64,000 nucleotides of DNA from Haematococcus lacustris (GCA_030144725.1 JASKMD010000002.1:3241086-3305085); one strand, 5' to 3'; positions 42,457 to 54,839 are shown, counted from the stretch's first letter. Numbers and translations: made by a program. Notes: generated from the letters alone by a model not told the origin.

Positions 42457-44853
42457 CTAAGGACGACCACTGCTCTTGCTGACAGCTTGTGCATTGGCCA
42501 CGGCCTTGCTGTTGCCACCTCCAGAAGAAGAAGCTTGCGCAGCCGCATTGGCAACAGCCTGGTTGGAGCCCTGCAAGCAGACATGGACAGTACACATGGT
42601 CACGCATGTTGGGCTGCTCCCGTGGCTTTCCTTCTTCCGCCCCAGCAGCTGGTGTAGGGCGAACGGGCACACCCACTACCTTGCTGTTGGCGCGGGCAGA
42701 CGCGGAGGCAGATGCTGACGAGCCAGACTTGTCAGCCAGCAGGAGGCGCCCGCCCTTGCTCTTGCTGACAGCTTGTGCATTGGCCACGGCCTTGCTGTTG
42801 CCACCTCCAGAAGAAGAAGCTTGCGCAGCCGCATTGGCAACAGCCTGGTTGGAGCCCTGCAAGCAGACATGGACAGTACACATGGTCACGCATGTTGGGC
42901 TGCTCCCGTGGCTTTCCTTCTTCCGCCCCAGCAGCTGGTGTAGGGCGAACGGGCACACCCACTACCTTGCTGTTGGCGCGGGCAGACGCGGAGGCAGATG
43001 CTGACGAGCCAGACTTGTCAGCCAGCAGGAGGCGCCCGCCCTTGCTCTTGCTGACAGCTTGTGCATTAGCCACGGCCTTGCTGTTGCCACCTCCAGAAGA
43101 AGAAGCTTGCGCAGCCGCATTGGCAACAGCCTGGTTGGAGCCCTGCAAGCAGACATGGACAGTACACATGGTCACGCATGCTGGGCTGCTCCCGTGGCTT
43201 TCCTTCTTCCGCCCCAGCAGCTGGTGTAGGGCGAACGGGCACACCCACTACCTTGCTGTTGGCGCGGGCAGACGCGGAGGCAGATGCTGACGAGCCAGAC
43301 TTGTCAGCCAGCAGGAGGCGCCCGCCCTTGCTCTTGCTGACAGCTTGTGCATTAGCCACGGCCTTGCTGTTGCCACCTCCAGAAGAAGAAGCTTGCGCAG
43401 CCGCATTGGCAACAGCCTGGTTGGAGCCCTGCAAGCAGGCATGGACAGTACACATGGTCACGCATGCTGGGCTGCTCCCGTGGCTTTCCTTCTTCCGCCC
43501 CAGCAGCTGGTGTAGGGCGAACGGGCACACCCACTACCTTGCTGTTGGCGCGGGCAGACGCGGAGGCAGATGCTGACGAGCCAGACTTGTCAGCCAGCAG
43601 GAGGCGCCCGCCCTTGCTCTTGCTGACAGCTTGTGCATTAGCCACGGCCTTGCTGTTGCCACCTCCAGAAGAAGAAGCTTGCGCAGCCGCATTGGCAGCA
43701 GCCTGGTTGGAGCCCTGCAAGCAGACATGGACAGTACACATGGTCACGCATGCTGGGCTGCTCCCGTGGCTTTCCTTCTTCCGCCCCAGCAGCTGGTGTA
43801 GGGCGAACGGGCACACCCACTACCTTGCTGTTGGCACGGGCAGACGCGGAGGCAGATGCTGATGAGCCAGACTTGTCAGCCAGCAGGAGGCGCCCGCCCT
43901 TGCTCTTGCTGACAGCTTGTGCATTAGCCACGGCCTTGCTGTTGCCACCTCCAGAAGAAGAAGCTTGCGCAGCCGCATTGGCAGCAGCCTGGTTGGAGCC
44001 CTGCAAGCAGACATGGACAGTACACATGGTCACGCATGCTGGGCTGCTCCCGTGGCTTTCCTTCTTCCGCCCCAGCAGCTGGTGTAGGGCGAACGGGCAC
44101 ACCCACTACCTTGCTGTTGGCACGGGCAGACGCGGAGGCAGATGCTGATGAGCCAGACTTGTCAGCCAGCAGGAGGCGCCCGCCCTTGCTCTTGCTGACA
44201 GCTTGTGCATTAGCCACGGCCTTGCTGTTGCCACCTCCAGAAGAAGAAGCTTGCGCAGCCGCATTGGCAGCAGCCTGGTTGGAGCCCTGCAAGCAGACAT
44301 GGACAGTACACATGGTCACGCATGCTGGGCTGCTCCCGTGGCTTTCCTTCTTCCGCCCCAGCAGCTGGTGTAGGGCGAACGGGCACACCCACTACCTTGC
44401 TGTTGGCACGGGCAGACGCGGAGGCAGATGCTGATGAGCCAGACTTGTCAGCCAGCAATGCGCGCCCGTCCTTGCTCTTGCTGACAGCCTAGCGAAAGCC
44501 AAGAGGGTCGTACAGGCAGGCATGGATGTCAGTCACGGTCGTGGATGCTGCACCATCCTTCAAGATGGTCTGGAGCAAACACAACTCACCCTGTTTCTGA
44601 TAGGGTGGGGGTGCGCATCAGCAGCTGCTAGCGCGTCAACGTTCTCGAGATTTTGCAGGCGACCTGCAGATGATGCGCCCTGCCTTCTGTTGCCGGGTCG
44701 CGCAACGCAAGGCGCGCTAATGGGCCGCCGGAGACCGACAGCTGACATCACATCGTGCGCCAGCACGTTCTGCGTACCTTGCGCGATGGGCCACGTCACT
44801 GCTAGCAGTACCAGCGCAGCGATGGCCCCCATCCGCACGGATCGCGGGGACAT
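42457..44853 (-). pseudogene. Ala/Ser-rich repeat gene C1, premature stop
   Basis: Layout on the minus strand: signal exon 44853-44778 (MSPRSVRMGAIAALVLLAVT...), exon 2 44547-44393, six 60-codon cassettes (44286-44107, 44000-43821, 43714-43535, 43428-43249, 43142-42963, 42856-42677), and a terminal cassette 42570-42457 ending SKSSGRP-stop. Cassettes read GSNQAVANAAAQASSSGGGN ... GGRLLLADKSGSSASAS ... NSKV. In exon 2 the codon that is CAG in C2 and D (CGC CAG GCT) is TAG at 44491-44489, in frame with both the signal exon and the cassettes. About 75 bp after it are also missing. As read, translation would stop after roughly 45 residues. Either the gene is dead or the first exons splice differently; no alternative acceptor restores the frame. 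Confidence 0.65.
42677..44392 (-). repeat. Six tandem 286-bp exon/intron units of gene C1
   Basis: 180-bp exon plus 106-bp intron, exactly 286 bp each, with about 99% identity by eye. Variants such as GCAACAGCC/GCAGCAGCC and GACGAGCC/GATGAGCC run in neighbouring blocks, as unequal crossing-over would leave them. Confidence 0.93.
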
Positions 44854-44947
44854 CTGAAGAAGACTTGATGAGGTTGCGGACGATGGCACAGTACCTCAGC
44901 GGGGTTGTGTTCGCTAGCTGCTGGCAGCGCGTGGTCTACTCGCTCCT

Positions 44948-44962
44948 CACCCTCAAAAGGTG
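44948..44962. promoter_or_regulatory. 15-nt inverted repeat upstream of C1
   Basis: CACCCTCAAAAGGTG, 95 nt before the C1 ATG. The flanks (GCGTGGTCTACTCGCTC and TGATGCTGGCAACTG) match the gene B and D promoters. Confidence 0.5.
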
Positions 44963-46539
44963 ATGCTGGCAACTGCGGGACAGCTGGCCGCCTTGGCCTA
45001 GTAATCCTGAAGCTGGCCACAACCCTTTCTCCATCAAGGACCTCCTCCCCTGCAGCTGGGTCATTTCGGAAAGTGTGTAGGCGTCGCCGGATGCCGCGGC
45101 AGTGACGGACGGAAGTATATCAACACCCTGAGCACGAGTGCACGTCAATAGGGTTGGCGCCTTCCAGCTCAGCGTGGAGGTATGGGCGCGACGCGAGGCG
45201 TCCACCACCGCGACTGCCGGCTCAGGTGACCGTGGGGCTATGGGAGGGTGCCAATGATGAGGGTGGCATAGTCTGCACTGCCGCTGCTCCACCCTCCTCT
45301 TTGAGCACAGTGTCGTTCCTGGTACATGCTACGCATCGTGTGCCTCACATGTGCTTACACGTTCATACAAACCACCTGTCTCACCTGGTGCGGGCAGCAG
45401 CAACCTAGGCTGTGGGCAGTGCCTGAGCACGATGGAGGCAGCGGCATGGATAGCAGTGATGGTGAAAATGGTTTTTCTGTATGCGTCCCAGGTCAGTGCT
45501 TCCCTACCGCTGGAAGCAACGGGTCTGGTGGGGTACCTCCATGGCCTTGCAGCATGACAGCATCCTGAGAGAGGTTGCCGCAAACCACGAGCAGCACGCT
45601 CACCGGTGCTTGCTGTATCGGGTAGTATGGGGTGAGCTAGGCAGTATCGGGTGAGCTAGGCTGTCATTTAGGCAGCGCAGGACCTATCAGAACTGCATGT
45701 GAGGTGACGAAAGCCAGATAGAGAGTTGGCAGTCAGCATGTCTTCAAGTAGACCATGGCCGGGCACATCCTCGATCTTTTACCGAGGCTTATCTTCATCA
45801 AGGCCAACGCAGACCGCTATGGGTGCAACGGTGGCGAAGACGCGGAGCTGCATGCCCTGATGGGCGAGTAAGACGACCACCATCTCTGAGACCGCAAACC
45901 CCCTACTTTAGATGTCCATGTCAAGATGTCAATGCCCTTGTCTATGACTCTACGTGCATGTGAATCTGATAACTGTTAACAATGAGTTCTACTGATGGTT
46001 TGCGGCCGAGTGTGAGGGGAGTGAGGGAGTTTGCGCCTGACGCTGTGACGCCCGTTCTTTGCAGAGCAGGCATCAGCGCGCTGCGCTGAGTAGGATGGGC
46101 GTCACAGCTTACATCGGGGCCGAGTTTGCGGCCTGGTCACTCGTAAGCTGTGAGAGCAACCTTGCAGCAAGGCTGTGTATGCGGCCATGATACATGGGCA
46201 CTGCAGGCCTCCTCACATTGTAAGCCGCATCCCGACGCTTCGGCTTGGTTGCGATGTTTCCGATGGGATGCCCTGCCGATGGTAGCGATGGCACACAGGC
46301 ACACTGAAACTCGGTTACATCCGGCATATTCCACTGTACTCTATATTTACAGGTACTCGTTGATACAGACTTTCGGGGACACGGGTTGACATGTCGACAG
46401 GGGCCTGTAAGGAGCAAATGTACGCAGCACAATGCGCAGCTGTCAGACAAGACTGTTGCTCTTGCAAGGAAAACAAGTGCTATGAAGGGAAATAAGTGCT
46501 TTGCTATTTGCCTGCTGGTGGTGGTGGTAGTGGTGGCAG
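44963..46539. other. C1 upstream region, no further gene recognised
   Basis: 44963-45330 repeats the gene B upstream region (15021-15380). Beyond that no gene or domain is seen. Confidence 0.4.
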
Positions 46540-47250
46540 CATGAGGGGTGATGGTGTCATGGCTACAACTGCTGGTAGATGGTGGCAGGGCAGTTGCCCC
46601 TGCTGGTGGTGGTGGTGGCAGCAAGAGGGGTGATGGTGCCATGGCTACAACTGCTGGTAGGTGGTGGCAGGGCAGCTGCCCCTTCTGCTGGTGGTGGTGG
46701 TGGTGGAAGCAAGAGGGGTATAGTGGCATGGCTACAGCTGCTGGTAGGTGGTGGCAGGGCAGCTGCCCCTACTGCTAGTGGTGGTGGTGGTGGCAGCAAG
46801 AGGGGTGATGGTGGCATGGCTACAGCTGCTGGTAGGTGGTGGCAGGGCAGCTGCCCCTACTGCTAGTGGTGGTGGTGGTGGCAGCAAGAGGGGTGATGGT
46901 GGCATGGCTACAGCTGCTGGTAGGTGGTGGCAGGGCAGCTGCCCCTACTGCTGGTGGTGGTGGTGGTGGCAGGGTGGTGGTGGTGGTGGTGGTGGTGGCA
47001 GGGCTGGGCCTGGTTGGAAGGGGGTGGGGCAGGGCTGGGAGGGGCAGGGCTGGGAGGGGCAGGGCATGGCTGGGAGGGGAGGGGCAGGGCTGGTAGGGGG
47101 TGGGGCAGGGCTTGGAGGGGAGGGGCAGGGCAGGGCTGGGCTGGGAGGGGTGGGGCAGGGCTGGGAGGGGAGGGGCAGGGCTGGTGGTGGCAGCATGAGG
47201 TGTGATGGTGTCATGGCTACAGCTGCTGGTAGGTGGTGGTAGGGCAACTG
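46540..47250. repeat. 88-bp minisatellite grading into G-rich tract
   Basis: A unit of 88 bp (GGTGGTGGCAGCAAGAGGGG ... ATGGCTACAGCTGCTGGTAG ... GCCCCTACTGCTAGTGGT) repeats about five times, exactly spaced between 46748, 46836 and 46924. From 46977 it becomes (GGT)n and then GGGAGGGGCAGGGCTGGGAG-type repeats to about 47190, strongly purine/pyrimidine-asymmetric. No coding role is apparent. Confidence 0.9.
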
Positions 47251-48688
47251 CCCCTGCTAGGGGGTGGTGGTAGGCTAGCTGCCCCTGGTGATGGTGGTGT
47301 TGGTGTTGGTGGTGGCAGCATGAGGGGTGATGGTGTCTTGGCTACAGCTACTGGTGGGTGGTGGTAGGGCAGTTGCCCCAGCTGGTGGTGATGGTGGTCG
47401 TGCAGCAGGGCACATGCAGCAGGGCTGGCACCTGGGCATGCCTGGTGCAAGGCCGGGGCACATGCAGCAAGGCTGGCACCTGTGCTGGGTTGGATGCACG
47501 ACCTGTTGATTGTACCTGCTCTGCTGATAGCTCCATTGCAACGCTGCAACGCATCGCTGCATTGCGTGTGAATGTACATCCGCTGCTCGCATCCGCTGCT
47601 CGCATTGGTCTGGAGTGGTGCTTGTCTTGGTCTCTACGTTGGCTTTGCGCTTGCGGCCGCTGCCTTGCCCGCCCTTCCACTGAGAGCCCAAAATAACCGG
47701 GCCCTTTTTTTGGTTATTCAATGTTTTGCACGCGGGCGTGCAAAGCGGCGTGCAAACTGTCTCTGTGACTTCTCACTCTCCGTGCAAACCATCGTGTTAT
47801 TGCCCAGTTCTCCCCTTGCAACTGCTGATAGCTCTGCGATCGGCGAGGGCAAGGGGTATGTTTATTAGCACGGAGCGACTAGACTGTCTCTACTCAAGTC
47901 AAAAATAGTACTATTTCGACTAGTAGTATATCTAGTTCTATTTCGCGAATGACACGCATGGTACAGTTGAACTGTGGCTGGGTGAGATTACCCACAGACA
48001 ACACTATTTTCCTTGTTGAATACTGCAGTATGTTGTCTGTAAAGTCGCAGTTGCACTGCTGTCCAGTGGCCGGCTTCACGGTTCTTTAGACCAGCTTCAA
48101 TAAATACACTATATGCAATCATGACATGCGGGCTGGCTAGTACAGGAACAACGTTTTACATACATCCTGGCTTAGCATTGTGTACTGGACTGATGTTGGT
48201 AGAGTGAAGGGTGTGACAGCAACTAACAGGATCGATCCAATCAAGTTCCAGATGCGCTTGACACAGAAGCCTGGATTGAAGCAATATGAGCATGCATTCA
48301 TTCAGCTCTGCGATGCCTATCATGTACCGACAGATCAGACAATGAGGGATTGACTTGAGGTTGGGCAGCTACAACACATTAGCTTCAATTGTGCAGTGCG
48401 GATGTAAATGAGTGTGCTTATCGAGAAGAAGTAGAAGACTATGCCAAAGTTTTCCGGCATGCAGGAGGGAGGAGCTAGGGAGGAGCCTCCAGCCGCAGTG
48501 TGGGTACCCAGACTGGCTCAGTGGGTGCTGAGTTGGCTGTGTCTGGGTGTTGCTGGTGGCGCATGTCGGCCTCCTGAGCACAGCATGGTGCTGCTGGGAG
48601 ACAGCCCAGCAGCAGGCAGCTATGGTCCTAGCAGGGCGTGATGAGTCATAGCTCAGGTAGTAGTGGTGTACAGGTCACAAAGTTGGGT
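47251..48688. other. Intergenic, no gene recognised
   Basis: Contains two near copies of GGGCACATGCAGCA(G/A)GGCTGGCACCTG (47407-47500) and a triplicated CATCCGCTGCTCG word (47576-47605). The stretch 47900-48100 is AT-richer. No supported gene. Confidence 0.35.
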
Positions 48689-48704
48689 GGTGTTGAAAAA
48701 CACC
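48689..48704 (-). terminator. Histone 3' stem-loop of H1c
   Basis: Minus strand GGTGTT-TTTC-AACACC, 57 nt after the stop. Confidence 0.92.
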
Positions 48705-48761
48705 GGTTGAGCAGGCAAGATTGTTTGGTGGCAGCAGCAGTAGAGGGGTGGGGTTAGGTGC

Positions 48762-49752
48762 CTAGGCCTTGGTAGTCTTAGGAGCTGCTGCGTTCTTGGC
48801 CTTGGGGGCCTCTGCCTTCTTGGTCTTGCTGGGAGTGGCTGCCTTGCTGGCCTTGGGTGCTGCAGCCTTGACCTTCTTGACACCTGTAGGCTTTGCAGGC
48901 TGAGGTGCCTTGCTGGCCTTGGGCTTGGCTGCCTTGGGCTTGGCTGCAGCAGGCTTGGCTGCCTTGGGCTTGGTTGCAGCAGGCTTGGCTGCCTTGGGCT
49001 TGGTTGCAGCAGGCTTGGCTGCCTTGGGCTTGGTTGCAGCAGGCTTGGCTGCCTTGGGCTTGGTTGCAGCAGGCTTGGCTGTGGCTGCCTTGGTTGCAGC
49101 AGGCTTGGCTGTCTTGGCTGCAGCGGGGGCCTTCTTGACTGCAGCTGCCTTGGGGTTGGCTGCAGCAGGGGACTTCTTGCCGGAGTCAGCGGACTTGGCT
49201 GCCTTGGTGCCTGCCTTCTTGGCAGCAGGGGACTTCTTTGCACCAGAAGCATCGGCCTTGATGGCACTGGCAGGCTTGGCAGCCTTGGCAGCAGCAGGCT
49301 TCTTGGGTGTGGTGGGCTTCTTTGCTGCAGCCTTCTTGGTAGCCTCACCCAGCTTGTAGCTGGCCTTGACCCTGACCAAGGCACCGGTGTCTGCCATGCG
49401 CTTCAGCTGGACGGACAGGATCTTCGCCCATGTGGAGGGCAGGTCCTTGGCATACTGCAGCAGCACAGCACACACATGAAGAGTCACCCCCTACCCTTGG
49501 CAGCAGCAGGGCAGCTGGTTGAAAGGAACAGCAGTCAAGACACCAGGGCTGACTGGTCTGGGTGAAGGCAGGCCCACTGACCTTGGCCTGGATCCACTTC
49601 TTGATGGCAGGCAGGCTGCTGCCAGTGCGCTCCTTCAGGGCGGTGATGCATTCCACAATCATGACGGTGAAGCCCGGGTGCGTCGCGGGCGACTTGGGCT
49701 TGCTGGCCTTCGCCTTGGGAGCTGGGGCAGGGGCGGGAGCGGTTTCAGACAT
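48762..49752 (-). CDS. H1: Linker histone H1 (copy c), one intron, expanded tail
   Basis: Exons 49752-49582 and 49454-48762 give 287 residues; the 127-bp phase-0 intron is at the conserved site. The globular domain is as in copy b (HPGFTVMIVECITALKERTG, YAKDLPSTWAKILSVQLKRM). The basic tail is about 28 residues longer because a 30-bp unit coding AAKPAATKPK is tandemly repeated (48930-49080). It ends KTTKA. It sits at the end of arm 2 of the inverted duplication. Confidence 0.95.
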
Positions 49753-49862
49753 TGTTGCTTTCTTGCGGGCTGCGAACTGCGGGTGCGGAATGCGTGGTCA
49801 CCGGGTTGCAGTTGAGTGCGCGAGCAGTGCGTAATGTAGCACTGGGCGAGCCCTGCTGACTG

Positions 49863-49876
49863 GGTCCTGCTGATCC
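49863..49876. promoter_or_regulatory. Shared 14-bp histone promoter element (H1c)
   Basis: GGTCCTGCTGATCC, 111 bp upstream of the H1c ATG. Confidence 0.65.
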
Positions 49877-52800
49877 GCCACCTGGCATATACCGTTGGTC
49901 CTGAGCTCCTAGCCGGGTCGCCCCAGCTGCTGTGCGGCCTCCTTACTGCACCTGCTGTGTTCACTGCCAGGGCTGCTGTTGTGTTGCTGGCACTAGCCTT
50001 GGACCTGACCCAGATGAGAGTACCTGCATGCCCTCATGGGCACTGAGAGGCTGGCTTGGACCTACATCAGGCTGTCGGCCTAAGTGCACTACACCTCTGC
50101 CCACCACCTCCAGGTTACTTCCTATCCCGCATGCTGTGTAGTGTTGTTGTGCAACAATTGCATGGTAGCGAGGGCTAGCGGAACAGTACGACCCCCATCC
50201 CACATCCAGCCTGCCTCACCTGGTCATGTGGGTCAGTGGAGCCATGCAACATGCACAGCCCTCCTGGACACTTCAGCACGTCCCCTGCACCGTGTCCATC
50301 ACTGGCAGCGCATGGCAGGCCAGGCAGGCCAGTGCAATGCAGGCAGAGCCACGCACACAGTCAGCTAAACACAGCAGTCGTGCTCTTGGCTGGCACCTGA
50401 GCAGCCACATCAGGGGTTGCGTTGCTGCATGGTGGGACATGCCAGCTAAGAAAGCTATGGATGTGATCACAATGACTAGAAAGCAGCAGCAGCACTCAGA
50501 ACAAGGGGAAGGCTGGGCAACTGAAATGGGACCAGCAGCTCAGGGAGAGAGGAGAGGGAGAGAGGTGCAGTTTCCCAGCGTGGCGGTGAGGTGGACGGAC
50601 AGCTGCATGGCCCTGACCACGATGCGTATCAGACCAGCCAGCTGTTCTAGGCTCACATCCGCCTCCCTACCCTGCTGGTATGCAGCGCACAGCTGCTGGT
50701 ATGCAGTGCACTGTAGCTGCCCACCCTATAATACACAGCGGCTGAGCTGTGACGTTTGTCATGGACACAGCAGCGATGTTGGCTGAGTCCAGCTCCAGTG
50801 GGCTGTTTCGCACACTTGCCCTGACTATGGCCTGGGTGGCAGAGAGCGGCAGAGCCAGCATTTGCAGCGGTCAGACACTGTGTGCTGTGCAAGCCTGCAT
50901 GTGGTCTGCACAAGGCATTGCAGCGCTTGTGATAGCGTTTGGCTCCAGCAGCAGAGCAGGCGGGAGCCACTGCTGGTGATGGGGTGGCGATGACTGCAAG
51001 GCATGACATGCCCCAACAGCAGCTGCCTACATTCTGGCGTCCACCTGGGTGATGCTGCACTAACAGCTATCGTGACGCATAGCTTTGGACTCCCTGCTGT
51101 GATGACAGTGACTCTGGGCAAGGCAGCCTCCCCACATGGCAGCCAGTAGAATAGAGTGAGGGTGAGATATCATGATGCGCACCACCCCACGACACCACCT
51201 TGCGCTTCGCCCACCGCCCTCCCCTGCCGCAGCTGTGATCCATCCTCCTGCCAGAGCAGCCAAGAGCAGTCCAGCAGAACTCACACTCTGCCTCCGCAAC
51301 CAGCCCTTGCCCACCAGGCCAGCAGAGCCAGGTGCTGCATGCAGGCTCCACAGCTCCAGCGCCTGCAGCAAAGCCAGCGGCAAGCAGGCGGCACCACACT
51401 CAGCAGGCGGCACCACACCACAGCCAGCCAGCCTGTGCCTCTTGACCGGGAGCCCAGGCTGGCACTGCGCACAACAGCAGAGACACTGGTCTGGCTAGAC
51501 CCTGAAGGTGTGCAGGCAGGAGGGGCAGGTAGCAGCCAGCACTTGCTCTTGCTCCATTGGCACCACAAGCAGCTGACCCCAGCCAAGGTCTAGCAGCACA
51601 CAACACATCACCCCCAGAACCAACCAGGTAAGCTACACACTACTGGCCTGGCAACAAATAATACACAGGGCCACTGCACAGCGCTCAGCCCACCAGGAAC
51701 CCTGACAGCCCAGCCCTGCACCCTCTGCTGCTCTGGTTCACCAGGGCAACCTGGGCAGCAGGGGTGCAATCTGAGCCTGACAGCTGACATGCCAGCTGGC
51801 TAGAACCTAAGCTGTGCGGACCGATATGTGTGGCCATAGCCAGGACAACTCCCTGCTCTCACCTCCTGCTGTTGACGTCAGTGTTGCCTTGCTCAGCTGT
51901 TGGTGCTGTGACTGCTGATGCTGCTCAGCCGCAAGTAGTGGCCATGAACTGGCTGTTGCAGCCTGCCACAGTATTTGGCTACCTGCTTGCACCAAGCCAA
52001 TACAGCCAGATGTCAGTATCAGTGCATGACTGTGCGAGCATGGGTTAAGCAATCAGTGCCATGAGTGGTATGAGTTGGAGCAGCACACCCTATGATAAGC
52101 AGCTCAACAGCAGGTACCTCAGCGTACATACAGCAGCAAAACTAGCTGCAGAAGCGCTGGTTGGCAGATGCCAAGTAATGATGACAGCACAGCATTAGGC
52201 ACCATGATGTGAAGCGTGTTGCTTTGTTCTCATCTGACATGACGGACCTGAACAGGCCAGGCCAGGATGGGAAAGAGCATCCTGTCATCCAGCGTCTGTG
52301 CCAGCTAGCTTTGACCCGCCGGCTGGAGCAAGCGTCACGTCGCATGTACGGGGTGTGCGCATGGTTGAGATGTATCCGTGTACGTTGCGCGACAATCAGC
52401 CTTGCAGCCTGACATTCAAACTTTCGTTTGACGAGACGATAGGAAAGGGGTCGAAAGCACAGCATGCTCAGCTGCAGTCTACTAAGGCTTTCAACCCTTG
52501 GCCTTTTATACAAGAGCACATATCCATCACTGTAACATGCGCATGGACCCAAGTGAGTTGTTCGTGTGCTAAATAGGGCAATCTACTACACAACATGCTG
52601 CTGCAATATGCAGACAGATTCACCTTCACACGCAAGAGCTATCCAGTTCTCCAGTTGTACGTGATCCTCCATTGAGCAGCAATGTGACACCTGGCATTTG
52701 TTTGACGACCGTGCAACAGCTGCACATCTCTTGATAGCACGGTACAATGTCCCCTGAGCGCAGTGAGTCCATACACGAGTGGGTGCCCGGTTCCAGCCAC

Positions 52801-53445
52801 CGACCCTAGGTAAGTGCAGGGACGGGAAATAGAACGTACAAGCTGGCCTTCCTGGTCAACACATTAGGCCCGCACCAGGTCAGCATGCAGCAGGCTCCAG
52901 GCTGGTGGAAGCAGGCGTTGGGTAACCTCCCCATCGTGATATACACATCACTACTTCATATAATGCAGAAGAAACCAGCATGAATGGGTTGCCATAGACA
53001 TCAATGGCAGTGTGATGTTGCATGTTATGATCATGGGACAACGCTTCCTCGTCTTTGGCAATGCTGGCCTTGGCATGCGGGGTGGGTGGGGCAAAGGTCA
53101 GGGTGAGTGGGGTGGGTGGGGCAAAGGTCTGCAGGCCAGCCGCAAGTGATGGAGAGGCCCAAGGGTTGTACCCACCAGCAGTGTAAAAATGAAGGTAGGG
53201 ATTCTGACCAGAGGGATGGGTGCCCCCCAGAGAATAGGTGCACCATCAGCTGCTACACCCAGCTGTGGGCAAGCGCAATAGCAGAGTTAGGTCCCCTCAC
53301 TGGGGGTGGTGTCTTGCTTGTGTCGCATTGCAAGCGCACCTTCCACCTACACTTTTGCCTGATCCCTGCGACAGGGCTATAGCCCAGAGTTGACATGACA
53401 AACATGCACTGGTTTCAGCTGATGACAGCTCAATGGAAGGCACAC

Positions 53446-53638
53446 TACTGTGCCTAAGGCTGTTGCTGCTGGGCCTTTGGTGGCCGGTCTCACAGCCGCT
53501 TGTAGCCCAGGTCTGGGTACTCCTTGCCCTTGGCTGGTAGCTCAGGCAGGTCTGGCCACCAGCACAGCTCCAGCGGGCGCCACCTGCTTCCCCCAATGCG
53601 CTGCATGTTCAATGCTGCATTGCAGTCCTGGTCTGGTG
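53446..53638 (-). pseudogene. Fanzor/TnpB-like C-terminal fragment F2
   Basis: On the minus strand it encodes DQDCNAALNMQRIG (first motif Asp kept, Arg changed to Gln), then RWRPLELCWWPD and YPDLGYKRL-stop. The stop at 53492-53490 is CGA changed to TGA, the same mutation as in F1, so it predates the inverted duplication. It abuts F3 head-to-head. Confidence 0.5.
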
Positions 53639-53639
53639 C

Positions 53640-54014
53640 CGGTAGTGGCCCCACGCATCCTGCCACATCCCTCAGGCAGCCACACAGCCGGCAGGCTTGG
53701 AGCCTGGGCCCAACACTCCCCCACTAGCCAAGCACAACAATGCTGACCAGGTAGCTGAGCTAACCCAGCACACCAAGGGCAAGGCTGCCAAAGCCAAGCC
53801 AGCACCACAGCCAGGCAGGTGGCTGGACAGGGACTGCAATGCAGCGCTGAATATGCAGGGCATTGGGGAGAGCGGGTGGCGCCCGCTGGAGCTGTGCTGG
53901 TGGCCAGACCAGACAGCTTTGCCAGCCAAGGGCAAGGAGTACCCTGGCCTGGGGTACAAGTGGCTGCGAGACAAGGCACCCAAGGCCCAGCAGCAGCCTG
54001 ATGTGGCACAGTAG
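53640..54014 (+). pseudogene. Fanzor/TnpB-like C-terminal fragment F3
   Basis: Frame ending at 54014. It encodes a Lys/Ala-rich linker (TKGKAAKAKPAPQPG), then RWLDRDCNAALNMQGIGESG, WRPLELCWWPDQ, LPAKGKEYPGLGYKWLRDKA and a Gln-rich end PDVAQ. DRDxNAAxNM matches the RuvC-III signature of TnpB/Fanzor nucleases, whose last Asp is catalytic. Everything 5' of this motif in a full nuclease is absent. The following 250 bp are conserved with F4 and F5. Confidence 0.5.
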
Positions 54015-54823
54015 TGTGTGCTCCCCTTCTTGAGCTGTCATCAGCTTTCAATTAGTGCATGTTTTGTCATGCCAACTCTACGCATAGCCCTGTCACAGGG
54101 GTCAGGCAATGATGTAGGTGGTAGGCGACCATGATCATGTGTATGCCATGTGTGGGCCATGAGCATGCCATGCGATGGGAACTCCACACAGAAAAAACAC
54201 TGTTTTGTAGTGGTCCACAATCAGTGTGTTCAACTGCAAGGAAGGCTCAAGGTTGAGGGCCAAGGTGCTGAAAGAGTGCATGTGCAAGAGGGAATCAATT
54301 CTGGCTATGGCGACAAGCACATGGGGTCCTGTCAGTTGGTGCCCAGCTCCTTTAGCTTGGCCAGCAGGTCCTGTTTGCCGGGGTCGTTTAAGACAAGGCT
54401 TCCCTTTGCATGCAAGGCGGCGCTGCAGCTAAATGTAGACCGTCAAGAGTTGGCAAATACGAGCAGCAAGGGGGGGGGAGGGGGGTCACTTTGATGGCAC
54501 TGCATGGGCTGGTAGGCTTGCTCCGGCTCGGGATCTGACTATGGATTAGGGCGTTCCCGGCCAGATATTAATAATACCCAGGTATTAACACCCTGAGGAA
54601 TTTGAACGAGATATTAATACCTCACCGGCCCACCGGCGGCACCCATCAGCGCCACTAGCGGCATGGGTCCCGGAGGGGGGGGGGATGGAGGGCAAGGTGT
54701 GGGGCTGGGGATGGATTACAATCATCGTGGACTAGTATAGTGGGCATTGGGTGTTGAAATGTACTGTGCTATGTCGTGATAGGAAAGATAGTACAGTGAC
54801 GGGTGGTAATCTGCCAGCTAGGT
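54015..54823. other. Fanzor-like tail and spacer
   Basis: 54015-54268 is the conserved 3' tail shared with F4/F5. Beyond it are poly-G runs (54471-54486, 54675-54683) and two ATATTAATA words near 54565-54620. No gene seen. Confidence 0.45.
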
Positions 54824-54839
54824 GGTGTTGAGAAACACC
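54824..54839 (-). terminator. Histone 3' stem-loop of H2A copy 2
   Basis: Minus strand GGTGTT-TCTC-AACACC, 53 nt after the stop. Confidence 0.9.

Larger units (their letters stand above)
48689..53640 (-). repeat. Arm 2 of the large inverted duplication
   Basis: Reverse counterpart of 15970-21270. It lacks the 279-bp and 104-bp insertions found in arm 1 but carries its own indels. One of these is a rearranged patch near 50.4-50.5 kb (GCCACATCAGGGGTTGCG ...). Apart from H1c no gene is supported in the arm. Confidence 0.85.

Noticed and set aside
46540..47250. CRISPR-like regular repeats in the 88-bp array (also the 353-, 307- and 286-bp arrays)
   Set aside because: The whole unit repeats without variable spacers, so these are minisatellites or exon arrays in a eukaryotic genome.
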